Origin: SG8-40 sp963792855
GTDB taxonomy: Bacteria; Pseudomonadota; Gammaproteobacteria; Burkholderiales; Eutrophovitaceae
DNA: 64,000 nt
NCBI GenBank assembly: GCA_963792855.1
Contig: CAWBXZ010000005.1
Coordinates: 558,001 to 622,000 of the forward strand
Direction: 5' to 3'
A program made the translations under genes and the position numbers. Each line of letters begins with the position of its first letter. Positions within the stretch are counted from its first letter, which is position 1. Of this stretch, positions 17,116 to 26,870 are shown in pieces. Below the pieces are notes generated by a model that was not told where the DNA came from, did not search any database, and was given only the letters and a program-made list of their open reading frames with translations.

Positions 17116-19278
17116 ATGCAAATAGCCAAACATGTTCTGATCGCCCTTGTTCTGACAGGGATTCTGTCACTGCCAGCGGCCGCCAACCCGGTCCGGCGCG
17201 ATCATATCGACGTCGAACTGATTGCCTCCACCACCAGTGTCGAGCCGGGGCGGATTCTGACCGTGGCGCTGCGCCTGAAACCGGACAAGCACTGGCATAC
17301 ATACTGGAAGAATCCCGGCGATTCAGGGCTCGCGACGCAGATTGACTGGGTGCTCCCGGAAGGTTTCAGGGCGGGGCCGATTCAATGGCCGGCACCGGAG
17401 CGAATCGACGTGGGGCCGCTCGCCAACTATGGCTATGACGGCGAAGTCCTGCTGCTCACGGACATCGAGGTGCCGGACAGCATTCCCGCCAATGTGCCGA
17501 TCCGTGCTTCTGCGTTCTGGCTGGTGTGCGAGGAGATTTGCATTCCCGGCGATGCCGAACTCCTGCTTGATTTGCCGGCCGGCCCGGCAGCCGCTGATCC
17601 TGTCTGGGCAGGGCGTATCGAGAAGGTGCGCGCCGCACTGCCTTCCGAAGCCAACGGATTCGAAGTAGCGGCAGTACTGGCAGCAGAGCGGGAATGGATA
17701 CTGAGTTTGCCCCGTTCCGTGCTGCCGGAAGTGGGTAAGTTGTCGTTTTTTCCGGAAGACGAAGGCTGGATCGAGTACGCATCGCGCCAGCAGGTGGTAG
17801 AGCAGGGCGAAACGGTGCAGTTGCGCTTTGCTGCCGCGACCGGCGCCAGCGAGAAGCAGGGCAGCCTCAACGGCGTGCTGGTCGCACAGCCGGGCTTCAC
17901 GAACGGCAGCGCTGCCGTCGTGATCAGGCCGGCCGTCACCCTGAGCGACACGCTCCCGGCGATGCCCGCTATCGTGCCTGCGAGCGGACAGAATTCGTTG
18001 ACGCTGGTGGTCGCGCTGGCGTTCGCCTTCGTCGGCGGCGTCATATTGAATCTCATGCCATGCGTGTTTCCGGTGGTGGGCATCAAGGTGCTGACGTTCG
18101 TGGAGAACTCCCGTTCCAGCCCTGCCAGCCTGCGCGGTCACGGGCTGTTGTTCGCGCTCGGTGTGCTGGTTTGCTTCTGGGCCGTGGCCGGCGCCTTGCT
18201 CGCGCTACGCGCCGGAGGCGCGACGCTGGGTTGGGGTTTTCAGTTGCAGTCTCCGCTGGTGGTATCTGCGCTCGCACTGTTGTTTTTCGTGTTGGCGCTG
18301 AATATGTCCGGCGTATTCGAACTCGGCACCCGTGCCCAGCAGCTTGCCGGCAGCGTGCGCGCGCAATCGGGTTACGCTGACGCGTTTCTGTCCGGCGTGA
18401 TCGCGACGCTGGTGGCGACCCCATGCACCGCGCCATTCATGGGCGCGGCACTCGGGTTCGCCATTACGCAATCGGCGCCTCTGGCGATGGCAGTGTTTAC
18501 CGCGCTCGCGCTTGGCATGGCCGCACCCTATCTGGTGCTCTCGTTCTCGCCGAAACTCGTTGGCAGGCTTCCCAAGCCCGGGACATGGATGGTCTCGCTC
18601 AAGCAGGCGCTCGCGTTTCCGCTTTATCTCACGGTTGTCTGGCTGGTCTGGGTGCTCGGTCGTCAGGTTGGCGTGGATGCCGTCGCGCGGTTGATGATCG
18701 GCATGACCTTGTTCGGCGCCGGATTGTGGGTTTACGGGCGATGGAACGTGTCTTTGACCGCACGGGCTCGCATGACCGCGCGGGCGATGGCCGTACTGCT
18801 GGCGTTGGCCGGTGTGGTGCTGGGTTGGCCGCACGATCCGGGTTCGCGGGACGCGAGCCTGGCGACGACGTCGGGACACTGGAAGCCGTGGTCGCCCGAT
18901 GCGGTCACCGCCGCGCGTGACAATGGGCAGCCGGTATTCGTCGATTTCACGGCGGCGTGGTGTGTGACTTGTCAGGTCAACAAGCGCCTGGTACTGAACC
19001 GCGAAGCGGTGCAAGCACGGTTTCGCGAACGCAACGTGGTCACCATGGTGGCGGACTGGACCAATCGCGATCCGCAAATCAGCCTCGCGCTCGATTCACT
19101 CGGTCGCAGCGGCGTGCCCGTCTATGCGCTGTATCCGCCGGGTAATGGCGCGCCCATACTGTTGCCGGAATTGCTGACCGAGAAAATTGTTCTTGAAGCG
19201 ATTGACCGGATATCCGGCTCCGTACGCACGGCAGCCCGCCCGGATCGGTCTGACGAACCCGTCATCGAGGAAAAATGA
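17116..19278 (+). CDS. ScsB/DsbD-like thiol-disulfide exporter (DsbD family)
   Basis: An inner-membrane protein that would pass electrons from cytoplasmic thioredoxin to periplasmic partners. Length is 720 residues. A signal peptide (HVLIALVLTGILSLPAAA) leads into an N-terminal DsbC/DsbD-alpha-like domain containing LVCEEICIPGD with a CxxxC pair. The central membrane domain of about eight helices has the conserved proline-flanked cysteines MPCVFPVVGIKVL and TPCTAPFMGAAL. The C-terminal thioredoxin-like domain has AAWCVTCQVNKRL (CVTC). The CxxxC in the N-domain and domain order are those of ScsB rather than classical DsbD. The ATG at 17116 is chosen for the signal peptide. It overlaps the next gene, a periplasmic thioredoxin-fold protein, by four bases. 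Confidence 0.88.
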   Translation: MQIAKHVLIALVLTGILSLPAAANPVRRDHIDVELIASTTSVEPGRILTVALRLKPDKHWHTYWKNPGDSGLATQIDWVLPEGFRAGPIQWPAPERIDVGPLANYGYDGEVLLLTDIEVPDSIPANVPIRASAFWLVCEEICIPGDAELLLDLPAGPAAADPVWAGRIEKVRAALPSEANGFEVAAVLAAEREWILSLPRSVLPEVGKLSFFPEDEGWIEYASRQQVVEQGETVQLRFAAATGASEKQGSLNGVLVAQPGFTNGSAAVVIRPAVTLSDTLPAMPAIVPASGQNSLTLVVALAFAFVGGVILNLMPCVFPVVGIKVLTFVENSRSSPASLRGHGLLFALGVLVCFWAVAGALLALRAGGATLGWGFQLQSPLVVSALALLFFVLALNMSGVFELGTRAQQLAGSVRAQSGYADAFLSGVIATLVATPCTAPFMGAALGFAITQSAPLAMAVFTALALGMAAPYLVLSFSPKLVGRLPKPGTWMVSLKQALAFPLYLTVVWLVWVLGRQVGVDAVARLMIGMTLFGAGLWVYGRWNVSLTARARMTARAMAVLLALAGVVLGWPHDPGSRDASLATTSGHWKPWSPDAVTAARDNGQPVFVDFTAAWCVTCQVNKRLVLNREAVQARFRERNVVTMVADWTNRDPQISLALDSLGRSGVPVYALYPPGNGAPILLPELLTEKIVLEAIDRISGSVRTAARPDRSDEPVIEEK

Positions 19279-19898
19279 TGAGACCTGTACCTTTTGTTCG
19301 CAGTCTTGCGGCAGTGTGCCTGATGACGAGCCTGGCTTCCGGTGCCATGGCCGCCGTCGAACCGGGAAGCGCAGCGCCTGATTTCACCCTCACGAGTGTC
19401 GACGGCAAATCGATGAACTTGTCGGAATTCCGCGGCAAGTACGTCGTGCTCGAGTGGTTCAATTCGGAATGCCCTTTCGTCCAGAAGCACTATGACAGTG
19501 GCAACATGCAGGCGCTGCAGGCGGCATATACGAAGAAAAATGTCGTCTGGCTCACCATCAATTCAACCAACCCGGACCATTCCAATTTCCGTGACCGCAA
19601 GCGCTCGAGTGAGATCATGGCGAACTGGAAGGGTAGTCCGACCGGCTTGCTGCTCGACCCCGAGGGAACGGTCGGTCAGGCCTACGGTGCTCGCACGACC
19701 CCGCACATGTATATCGTCGATCCCCAGGGAACATTGGTCTACCGAGGCGGCATCGACGACAAGCCCTCCTTCAGCCAGCGCGACATCCCGGTCGCGAACA
19801 ACTACGTCGCCGCAGCGCTTGACCAGCTGATGGCCGGCCAACCGGTGAGCGAATCCGACACACGGCCTTACGGTTGCTCGGTCAAGTATCGCTACTGA
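19275..19898 (+). CDS. Periplasmic thioredoxin/peroxiredoxin-fold protein with single active-site Cys
   Basis: A 207-residue exported protein (signal peptide ending GAMA) with an AhpC/TSA-Redoxin fold: GSAAPDFTLTSVDGKSMNLS, then VLEWFNSECPFVQKHY. The usual CxxC is reduced to one cysteine followed by Pro-Phe (ECPFV), as in a recognised group of redoxins that work as thiol peroxidase-like or regulatory proteins. A second cysteine is near the C-terminus (YGCSVKY), which may act as resolving Cys. Translationally coupled (ATGA) to the ScsB-like exporter, so it is very probably its redox partner. A second ATG at 19278 is an alternative start. Confidence 0.85.
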   Translation: MMRPVPFVRSLAAVCLMTSLASGAMAAVEPGSAAPDFTLTSVDGKSMNLSEFRGKYVVLEWFNSECPFVQKHYDSGNMQALQAAYTKKNVVWLTINSTNPDHSNFRDRKRSSEIMANWKGSPTGLLLDPEGTVGQAYGARTTPHMYIVDPQGTLVYRGGIDDKPSFSQRDIPVANNYVAAALDQLMAGQPVSESDTRPYGCSVKYRY

Positions 19899-20194
19899 CA
19901 GTCCGAACCTCTCCCGCGTCCGGGCAAGTCAGCGCGCGGCCACGGATGGTATCTCGAGGGGTCGCTGGAACCCGATCAGCATCGGTGCAGTGATGACCCA
20001 TCCGGTCGCCGTGGATTCCGGACAAGCGCGTAGCACGTGTGCCCCCCGGGCAGATCCCGCGAAAACCTTCGCGGTCCGCTCTGCTGTCGACTCCGCAAGC
20101 GTTTTCCGTTCGTTAACCGCGTTATCGTGCGGCGACTGCGTTGCGAGCCGGCGGGATATCGGGTAAAAACCGGAAACGGCGCGGAACGGGGAAG

Positions 20195-22241
20195 ATGGAA
20201 AAACGCGATAGCAAAGAGCGGGGCGAGCGTGACGTAAGTCAGTTTCGCTTGCTGTTCGCGCGGCGCTTCGGTCCGTTTTTTCTGACGCAATTCGCCGGCG
20301 CATTCAATGACAACGTGTTCAAGAACGCGTTGGTGATTCTGGTTGCTTATAACGCGGCGACTTATTCCGCGCTCGATTCCGGTGTGCTGGCAAATCTTGC
20401 CGCTGGCTTGTTCATCCTTCCCTTTTTCCTGTTCTCCGCCAACGCCGGCCAGTTCGCCGACAAATACGAAAAAGCACTGCTGATTCGCGTCATCAAGGCA
20501 GCGGAAATCGTCATTATGGCCGTCGCCGCGGCAGGCTTGATACTCGACAACCTCGTGTTGCTGCTTGTTGCCCTGTTCCTGATGGGTGCCCAATCGGCGT
20601 TCTTCGGCCCGGTGAAGTACGCGCTGCTGCCTCAGGCGCTGGCGCCTCATGAACTGGTCGGTGGCAATGGCCTGGTAGAAACCGGGACGTTTCTGGCGAT
20701 ACTCGGCGGCACCCTGATCGCCGGTTTGCTGGTTGCCCAGCCGGACGGTGTTTTCTACGTCTGTGTGCTGATCGTTGCGACGAGTATTTTCGGATTTGCC
20801 GCCAGTTTGCGCATTCCCGGTCTGAAGGCGCCAACGCCGGGCCTGAAGATCAACTGGAATATTTTCAGCGAAACCTGGGTCAACCTGCGTTTCGCCACCA
20901 GGGATCACACGGTATTCCACTCGATGCTCGGTGTGTCATGGTTCTGGTTTTACGGAGCGCTATTCCTGTCGCAGTTTCCGGATTACAGTCGCGTTTCGCT
21001 CGGCGGAAACGAAACGGTCGTCACGCTACTGTTGGCGCTGTTTTCGGTGGGTGTGGCATCCGGATCATTGTTGTGCGAGCGCCTGTCCGGTCACAAGGTG
21101 GAAGTGGGCCTCGTGCCCTTCGGTTCGATCGGTCTGAGCGTGTTCGCAGTCGACCTGTTTTTCGCAACACCCGCGAGCGCGGACCTCCTCGCGCTTGGCG
21201 CAGCAAATTGGCGCAGCAGGCGCCGCAGGAATAGGCGCCACTGAATTTCTGCTGCGCGACGGTAGCTGGCGCATTGTGCTCGACTTGTTCCTCATCGGCA
21301 TGTTCGGCGGTTTCTACATCGTTCCGCTGTATGCGCAGATACAAACGCGCAGCGACCCGACGCATCGCTCGCGCATCATTGCCGCCAACAACATTCTCAA
21401 CGCATTGTTCATGGTCGCGGCGGCAGCCGTGGCGGTGTTGATGCTCTCCCAGGGGGCGAGCGTTCCCCAACTGTTATTGCTGACCGGAGTATTCAATCTC
21501 GCGGTGGCCGCCTACATATACTCGCTGGTCCCGGAGTTTCTGTTGCGGTTTCTGGACTGGCTGCTGGTGCATGCGGTCTATCGTTTGCGGATTCGCGGTG
21601 TCCAGCATCTTCCCGAACAAGGCCCGGCACTCCTCGTGTGCAATCACCAGAGCCTGGCCGATGCCTTGATTATTTCGGCGGCTTGCCGCCGTCCGATCCG
21701 GTTCCTGATGTATTTCACGATCTTCAATATACCGGTATTGAATTTCATTTTCCGATCGATGAAGGCAATCCCGGTCGCCCCCGCCAAACTTGCCCCTGAT
21801 GTTCTCGAAAAGGCTTATGACGACGTGGAGGCGGCGTTGCTCGACGGACAGCTCGTATGCATTTTTCCCGAAGGCCAACTCACGACGGACGGCGCAGTTG
21901 GCGAGTTTCGTTCCGGTGTCAGCCGTATTCTCGAGCGCACGCCGGTGCCGGTGATTCCAATGTCGTTATCCGGCCTGTGGGAAAGCATATTCTCGAAAAA
22001 TCCTGCGCGTAAACGCTTGCCGCGCCTGTTTCCGACCGTACGCCTCGACATCGGAAAACCGCTCGCACCGCACGAAGTATCGCCAGCGGGTCTGCGCGAA
22101 ACAGTGATTCGGCCTCGTGCAAGGTGGCCAGGCAAGCTCGACATTGCCCGACGGGCGGAATGCAGGGCGTGCCGTGTGAATCACGCCATGGGGCTAGGCT
22201 ATTTGCGGCAGTCGCGTTGGTGTGTTCTAGCTGCAGCGTGA
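20195..22241 (+). pseudogene. MFS transporter-acyltransferase fusion (Aas/LplT-PlsC type), frame disrupted
   Basis: Encodes an N-terminal MFS domain (starting MEKRDSKERG; FLTQFAGAFNDNVFKN, LplT-like) and a C-terminal PlsC acyltransferase (NHQSLADAL with the HX4D pair, FPEGQLTTDG). Such fusions import and re-acylate lysophospholipids at the inner membrane. The frame from 20195 ends at 21244, while the acyltransferase half is in the next frame. Removing one T of the TT at 21195-21196 restores a continuous protein across ALAQQIGAAG. The join point is between the MFS halves, so as written the product would be truncated. The extreme C-terminus after RETVIRP is Arg-rich and overruns usual length, hinting at a second disturbance. 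It could be a sequencing indel or a real pseudogene. Confidence 0.8.
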
Positions 22242-23033
22242 AGGCAGCAGCGCGGTCGTCTTGCCTGTCAGGAAGTATGCGAGAAGGCCTATCCATTCCT
22301 TGGCCGCGATGTTGAGACTGTTCAGGTTCTGGGCCAGACCGAGGTGGATGGAAATAAGATCGCCCGGCGCCGTGGCGTGATCGACTGGATAAGGGATCAC
22401 CGGCCACCGCTGCTTGCAGAAAATGCCGACCGATCGCGGCATGTGCCATGCGGTGGTAATGAGCAACCAGTTCTCTCCCTCCTTCGGATTCACTATTTTT
22501 CGGGTCAGCAGCACGTTTTCATAGGTATTGCGTGCCTCACGCTCGAAGGTGACACGCGAAAGATCCAGTCCTTGTTGCTCGAACAGTGTTTCGGCGACAT
22601 CGGCTGCCTTGTATTGATCCCCGGTCAGAGAGCCGGTGCCCCCGGTGAAGACCAGTTTTGCGTTCGGATACCGTCGTGCCATTTCCATGAAAGCCAGTAT
22701 TCGCTCGGCCGCCGGATTGAGTTGCACCTGATTACGCAAATTGGAGAGAAAAGGATCTTCAGCGCCACTGAGAACGATGATGCCGTCAATCCTTTCGGGC
22801 AGCGATGGGTTGGTTTCAAAACGCGTCTCGAGTGGATGCAGCAACAGGGTGTGCGGTGGAAACACCGCAATCAGTACGAGCAGGACGCAACTCACGCCCA
22901 GCAAACGCTTGCCGGCTTTATCCTTGCCAGAATAAAGCAGGAAGAAACTCGACAGGATGAGCATCAACAGCAGGCTGTCCGGCGCAATCAGTTTCCACGC
23001 AAATTTCGACAGCCAGAAAAACAGCGTATCCAT
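22227..23033 (-). CDS. YdcF/ElyC-family membrane protein (DUF218)
   Basis: A 268-residue protein with two N-terminal membrane helices (LLLMLILSSFFLLY and LLGVSCVLLVLIAVF) and a DUF218 domain. DUF218 landmarks: DGIIVLSGAED, KLVFTGGTGSL, FEREARNTYENVLLTRKIV and LLITTAWHMPRSVGIF. ElyC in E. coli, of this family, affects peptidoglycan and lipid-carrier metabolism; the exact role here is unknown. The ATG at 23033 opens onto the first helix. It converges on the MFS-acyltransferase locus, with 15 bases of overlap. Confidence 0.85.
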   Translation of the reverse strand: MDTLFFWLSKFAWKLIAPDSLLLMLILSSFFLLYSGKDKAGKRLLGVSCVLLVLIAVFPPHTLLLHPLETRFETNPSLPERIDGIIVLSGAEDPFLSNLRNQVQLNPAAERILAFMEMARRYPNAKLVFTGGTGSLTGDQYKAADVAETLFEQQGLDLSRVTFEREARNTYENVLLTRKIVNPKEGENWLLITTAWHMPRSVGIFCKQRWPVIPYPVDHATAPGDLISIHLGLAQNLNSLNIAAKEWIGLLAYFLTGKTTALLPSRCS

Positions 23034-23128
23034 AATCTCAGTGCACGCGATCTGTTCCGAAAACCACAAGCCGGTGGTTAGTCAAGGGGATTCGTGCCTG
23101 TTCGCTGCGCTGCCATGCGCGGCGCACG

Positions 23129-23935
23129 TCAAACGCCCTTGAACGCCGGCTTTCGTTTGGCATGGAATGCCGTCACGCCTTCCCTGAAGTCATCGGAGCT
23201 GCGCAACCGGCTGTAGGCGTGACCTTCGAGTTCAATGGCCGTCGCCAGAGTCGCGTCTTCGGTATCGTTCAGGAGCTTTTTCGCAGTGCGTTGCGCCAGT
23301 GGAGCAAACTGCACGAGCTCGGCGACCAGTGCGTCGGTCGCTTGCTCGAGGTCTGCGTCGGCAACGCATTCGGTCGCGATGCCCCAATCCACGGCCTGCT
23401 GGCCGGTGATGCGGCGCGAGCGCATGACAATATCCTTGGTCCGGGTAATGCCAACCATCTTTTGCAGGCGCGCTGAACCGCCGGAGCCGGGGATCTGTCC
23501 GAGTTTCTGTTCGGGCAGGGCGTAGCGCGTCGTTTCAGTGACGATGCGAAAATCACAGGCCAGGGAAATCTCGAAGCCAACACCGAAGCAGTAACCGCGG
23601 CCTGCGGCAATGACCGGTTTTTCGCATCGGGCCGGTGCGGCGATATTCCACGCGAGTTTTGAAACGGTCTCCGGGCTGGCTTCCAGGAAGCCCTTGATGT
23701 CGCCGCCGCTGGAGAAGTGCTCGCCCTCCGCCCGCAGCACGATCACGCGCACGCCCTCGTGCGCGTCCAGAGCTTCGAACGCGCAGCGAAGCTGGTCGCG
23801 CTGCGGCATGGAAACGACGTTCAGAGGCGGTCGGTCCAGAACAATATCCGCTCGCTGTTGCGCCTCATCGATCTCGATCCGGAAGCCGTCTGGTTGATCG
23901 AGCAAGGTCTGGGCGGGGTGGGTCAGTTTTGTCAT
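23129..23935 (-). CDS. Enoyl-CoA hydratase/isomerase family protein (crotonase fold)
   Basis: A 268-residue crotonase-fold enzyme acting on an acyl-CoA. The oxyanion-hole regions are visible as FSSGGDIKGFL near residue 75 and AGRGYCFGVGFEISLACDFR near 110, followed by RYALPEQKLGQIPGSGGSAR, where a hydratase would carry its catalytic glutamates; the exact reaction (hydration, isomerisation or ring hydrolysis) is not settled. It is the last gene of the minus-strand operon that encodes a molybdenum hydroxylase and an acyl-CoA ligase, 36 bases downstream of the ligase, so it probably processes the CoA thioester of the same degraded compound. Confidence 0.85.
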   Translation of the reverse strand: MTKLTHPAQTLLDQPDGFRIEIDEAQQRADIVLDRPPLNVVSMPQRDQLRCAFEALDAHEGVRVIVLRAEGEHFSSGGDIKGFLEASPETVSKLAWNIAAPARCEKPVIAAGRGYCFGVGFEISLACDFRIVTETTRYALPEQKLGQIPGSGGSARLQKMVGITRTKDIVMRSRRITGQQAVDWGIATECVADADLEQATDALVAELVQFAPLAQRTAKKLLNDTEDATLATAIELEGHAYSRLRSSDDFREGVTAFHAKRKPAFKGV

Positions 23936-23971
23936 TCCGATGTCCTGATCATTTATCTGTTCTGCTCCGTG

Positions 23972-25495
23972 TCATTCATCGCGTTCGTACTCCCCCGCCA
24001 CCAGCTTGCGGCGCAGAATCTTGCCAACCGGTGACTTCGGGATCTCGCGCACGAATACGTATTCTCTTGGCCGTTTGAAGTTAAACAACTCTGAAGACCG
24101 GCAGAACAAATCGAGTGTTTCTGCATCGACCGCGGATTGCCGCTTGACGAAAGCGACTACTTTCTGCCCCCATCGGTCGTCTGCGAGGCCGGCAACAGCC
24201 ACTTCGTCAACGGCCTGATGCAGCGACAGCACCGACTCGATCTCGACCGGCGAGATATTCTCGCCGCCCGAAATAATCATGTCATCGACCCGGCCGGTGA
24301 CGAATAAATCACCATCCTTGTCGAAATGTCCCGTGTCACCGGTGAAGTACCAGCCATGCCTGAGCGCGCGTACGTCGGCTTCCGGACGATTCCAGTATCC
24401 CTCGAACGCTTCATCGCTTGCGAGGTCGGCAATAATCTGGCCTTCCTCGCCCGGTGCGGCAAGCTCGTCGGGGTGCGTGCTGCCAAACGTTACGACCCGG
24501 ATTCTTGAGTTCAAGCCGGCGCGTCCGGCACTGCCGGGCTTTTCGATCGCGGCCTGGTCAAACGAGAAAGTAAAGATTTCCGATGATCCGTAGTGGTTGA
24601 CGAAAAGATCCGGCCGAAAGGCGTCGTCAAGCCGGCGCAGCAGAGCTTCCGGCATTGAAGCGCCGGCAAACCCCAAGCGCCTGACAGAGCTGATGTTCGC
24701 TTCGCGAAACTCCGCAGCGGCAAGCAGGTCGTGATACAGCGTCGGAACCAGGTACAGATGGCTGATTCTTTCCCGGGCTATCAGTTGCAGTGCTTCGGTT
24801 GCATCGAAACGCGGCATGCACACGAAGCAGCCATTGACCAGTGCCATCGACAACAGCGAACGAACGCCCATGGTGTGATACAGCGGCATCACGCCAAGGG
24901 TTCGTTCGCCGAATGCGTAGTGGTTCTGTGCGATATGCGCTATCGCGGCCGCGCGTTCTGCACGGTGCCGCCTGGGCACGCCCTTGGGCCTTCCGGTCGT
25001 GCCGGAGGTGTAGAGCATGATCGACCAGTCCTCGGCATCCGCATGCAGCATTCCCTCGGATGTATGGGCGTTGAGCAATTCGTCGAAAGCGATCTCATTG
25101 CCGATCGGAGCGAATGTCACGATGCGCGGTATCTCGTAGCACGCCGGTGAAGCGGCGACCGCCTCAGCGCCGGACTCGTCGTAGGCGATGGCGCGGGCTT
25201 GCGCGTCGAGCGCGCAGTACTCGATTTCATCCGGCTTGGAACGCCAGTTGAGCGGCGTCACGATCAGCCCCAGAAACTGGCAAGCCCAGTGCAGCGTTGC
25301 CATCTGCCAGCGGTTCTTCATGACGACCAGCACATGGTCACCGCGTTTCAGTCCGAGGGTGGAAAGTCCGTCGGCGAGCCCGCTGATGCGCGACAACCAG
25401 TTTTCGTAACTGAAACGCACGTCGCCATCGACAATCGCCGTCGAATGGGGATTGCGTTCGACACTGGAAAGAAATGAACGGCCCAGATCAAGCAT
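23972..25495 (-). CDS. Acyl-CoA ligase / AMP-dependent synthetase
   Basis: Activates a carboxylic acid to its CoA thioester through an acyl-adenylate. 507 residues; ANL-family motifs are intact: MLYTSGTTGRPKGVP (P-loop), GWYFTGDTGHFDKDG, GRVDDMIISGGENISPVEIE, and SPVGKILRRKL with the catalytic Lys. The start at 25495 (MLDLGRSFLSS) overlaps the stop of the 2Fe-2S subunit gene by 8 bases, so translation is coupled. Being in an operon with hydroxylase subunits and an enoyl-CoA hydratase suggests an aromatic or heterocyclic acid substrate; the sequence alone does not identify it. Confidence 0.9.
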   Translation of the reverse strand: MLDLGRSFLSSVERNPHSTAIVDGDVRFSYENWLSRISGLADGLSTLGLKRGDHVLVVMKNRWQMATLHWACQFLGLIVTPLNWRSKPDEIEYCALDAQARAIAYDESGAEAVAASPACYEIPRIVTFAPIGNEIAFDELLNAHTSEGMLHADAEDWSIMLYTSGTTGRPKGVPRRHRAERAAAIAHIAQNHYAFGERTLGVMPLYHTMGVRSLLSMALVNGCFVCMPRFDATEALQLIARERISHLYLVPTLYHDLLAAAEFREANISSVRRLGFAGASMPEALLRRLDDAFRPDLFVNHYGSSEIFTFSFDQAAIEKPGSAGRAGLNSRIRVVTFGSTHPDELAAPGEEGQIIADLASDEAFEGYWNRPEADVRALRHGWYFTGDTGHFDKDGDLFVTGRVDDMIISGGENISPVEIESVLSLHQAVDEVAVAGLADDRWGQKVVAFVKRQSAVDAETLDLFCRSSELFNFKRPREYVFVREIPKSPVGKILRRKLVAGEYERDE

Positions 25496-25994
25496 CCGAC
25501 AAAGCCTTATTCCGGCTCGCGACGACATCGAGAATCGCCGACACGATATTCGAATAGCCGGTGCACCGGCACAAATGACCGGAGAGCATTTCCCGGACCT
25601 GGGTTTCGTCCGGGTTCGGAACGTGCGAAAGAAAGTCAACGCACGACATCAGGATTCCGGGTGTGCAAAATCCGCATTGCAGCGCATGATGCCTCCGGAA
25701 CGCAGCCTGGAGTTCTGATAATTTGCCGGTGTTATCCGTCAACCCCTCGACGGTGCGGATGTCCCGGTCCTCGGCGGCAACCGCGAGCGTCAGGCAGGCA
25801 CGTTGTGCCACCCCGTCGATCGTGATGGTGCAGGCACCGCAGACACCATGCTCACAGCCCACGTGCACGCCGGTCGCCCCTAACTGGGAGCGCAGGAAAT
25901 CGGATAACAGCGTGCGCGGTTCACACTGCCCCGATCGCACCACGCCATTGAGCGTCAGCGCGATGGTATGTTGTCCATGCGGCCGTTTCTTCAT
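25488..25994 (-). CDS. Molybdenum hydroxylase 2Fe-2S subunit (CoxS-like)
   Basis: Small electron-transfer subunit, 168 residues, typical length. Plant-type 2Fe-2S motif CEHGVCGACTI lies in the first half and the second cluster motif CGFCTPGI...CRCTGYSNIV in the helical second half; all expected cysteines are present. It relays electrons from the molybdenum site to the FAD subunit. It lies third in the minus-strand operon, 57 bases after the FAD subunit gene and overlapping the acyl-CoA ligase start. Confidence 0.92.
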   Translation of the reverse strand: MKKRPHGQHTIALTLNGVVRSGQCEPRTLLSDFLRSQLGATGVHVGCEHGVCGACTITIDGVAQRACLTLAVAAEDRDIRTVEGLTDNTGKLSELQAAFRRHHALQCGFCTPGILMSCVDFLSHVPNPDETQVREMLSGHLCRCTGYSNIVSAILDVVASRNKALSDA

Positions 25995-26051
25995 TCGGTT
26001 CTCATGTGCTTTGTACTATCGTCGCATGCCTGAATGCCGTGAGCGTGAATT

Positions 26052-26870
26052 CTAACCGCGCAGCCGGTTGATCAACTGCGCGCCCAGGTTGCGCACGAGA
26101 TGCCGGCGGTACCTCGCACTGGCGTGCTGATCGTCCTGTGCGCCCAGCTTCCAGGCGAGATCGTCCAGCGCTGCGTCCAGGTCGGTGCCTGTTGTCAGCG
26201 GCAGTGTTTCCACCCAGGGGCGGTCCGCCACGCCGCCCACACCGAGGCGCACTTCTTCCGCGGACACGGTGGCAGCCAGAGCGACGAGGGCGAAATCACC
26301 GTGGCGCATGCTGAATTCGACAAATCCGTAACGTGTCTGTTTGTTTGCCAGAGGAAACCTCACCGATTCGATCAACTCGTCGGCTTCGCGTGCCGTGGTG
26401 AGCACGCCCCGAAAAAATTCTCCCGCCGGGACACGCCGGCGCCGCCGGCGCGAGCGAAGTTCGATACTGCCGCCAAGGGTTGCCAGGCACAGTGGCAATT
26501 CGGCGCTGGGGTCGGCGTGCGCGATGGAGCCGCAGACCGTGCCCCGATTGCGCGTCTGGAAGTGCCCGAGGTGCGGTAACGCCTGTGCCAGCAGCGGCAC
26601 CGTGCTTTCGTCCCGAACCACCATTTCCGCTGCACGCTGCGTCACCGCCGCACCCAGTTGCATCCAGCCCCGGTTCAATCGAATGGTTGACAGCTCCTCG
26701 ACGCGCGAGATGTCGATGAGCACACTCGGTTGCGCCAGACGCATGTTCAGTGCCGCCATCAGCGATTGTCCGCCAGCAAGGATGCGCGCGTCTTCTCCAT
26801 ACTCGGCGAGAAGGTGAAGAATCTCGTCGGTGGATTCGGCGCGGATGTAGTCGAACGCGGCGGGTTTCAT
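26052..26870 (-). CDS. Molybdenum hydroxylase FAD subunit (CoxM-like)
   Basis: Medium subunit, 272 residues, binding FAD. The two FAD-contacting loops are seen as ARILAGGQSLMAALNMRLA near residue 30 and TRNRGTVCGSIAHADPSAEL near 105, followed by the C-terminal CO-dehydrogenase flavoprotein domain. Its ATG overlaps the stop of the large subunit-CoxG fusion by four bases (ATGA), so translation is coupled if the fusion frame is intact. It accepts electrons from the 2Fe-2S subunit and passes them to an external acceptor. Confidence 0.92.
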   Translation of the reverse strand: MKPAAFDYIRAESTDEILHLLAEYGEDARILAGGQSLMAALNMRLAQPSVLIDISRVEELSTIRLNRGWMQLGAAVTQRAAEMVVRDESTVPLLAQALPHLGHFQTRNRGTVCGSIAHADPSAELPLCLATLGGSIELRSRRRRRRVPAGEFFRGVLTTAREADELIESVRFPLANKQTRYGFVEFSMRHGDFALVALAATVSAEEVRLGVGGVADRPWVETLPLTTGTDLDAALDDLAWKLGAQDDQHASARYRRHLVRNLGAQLINRLRG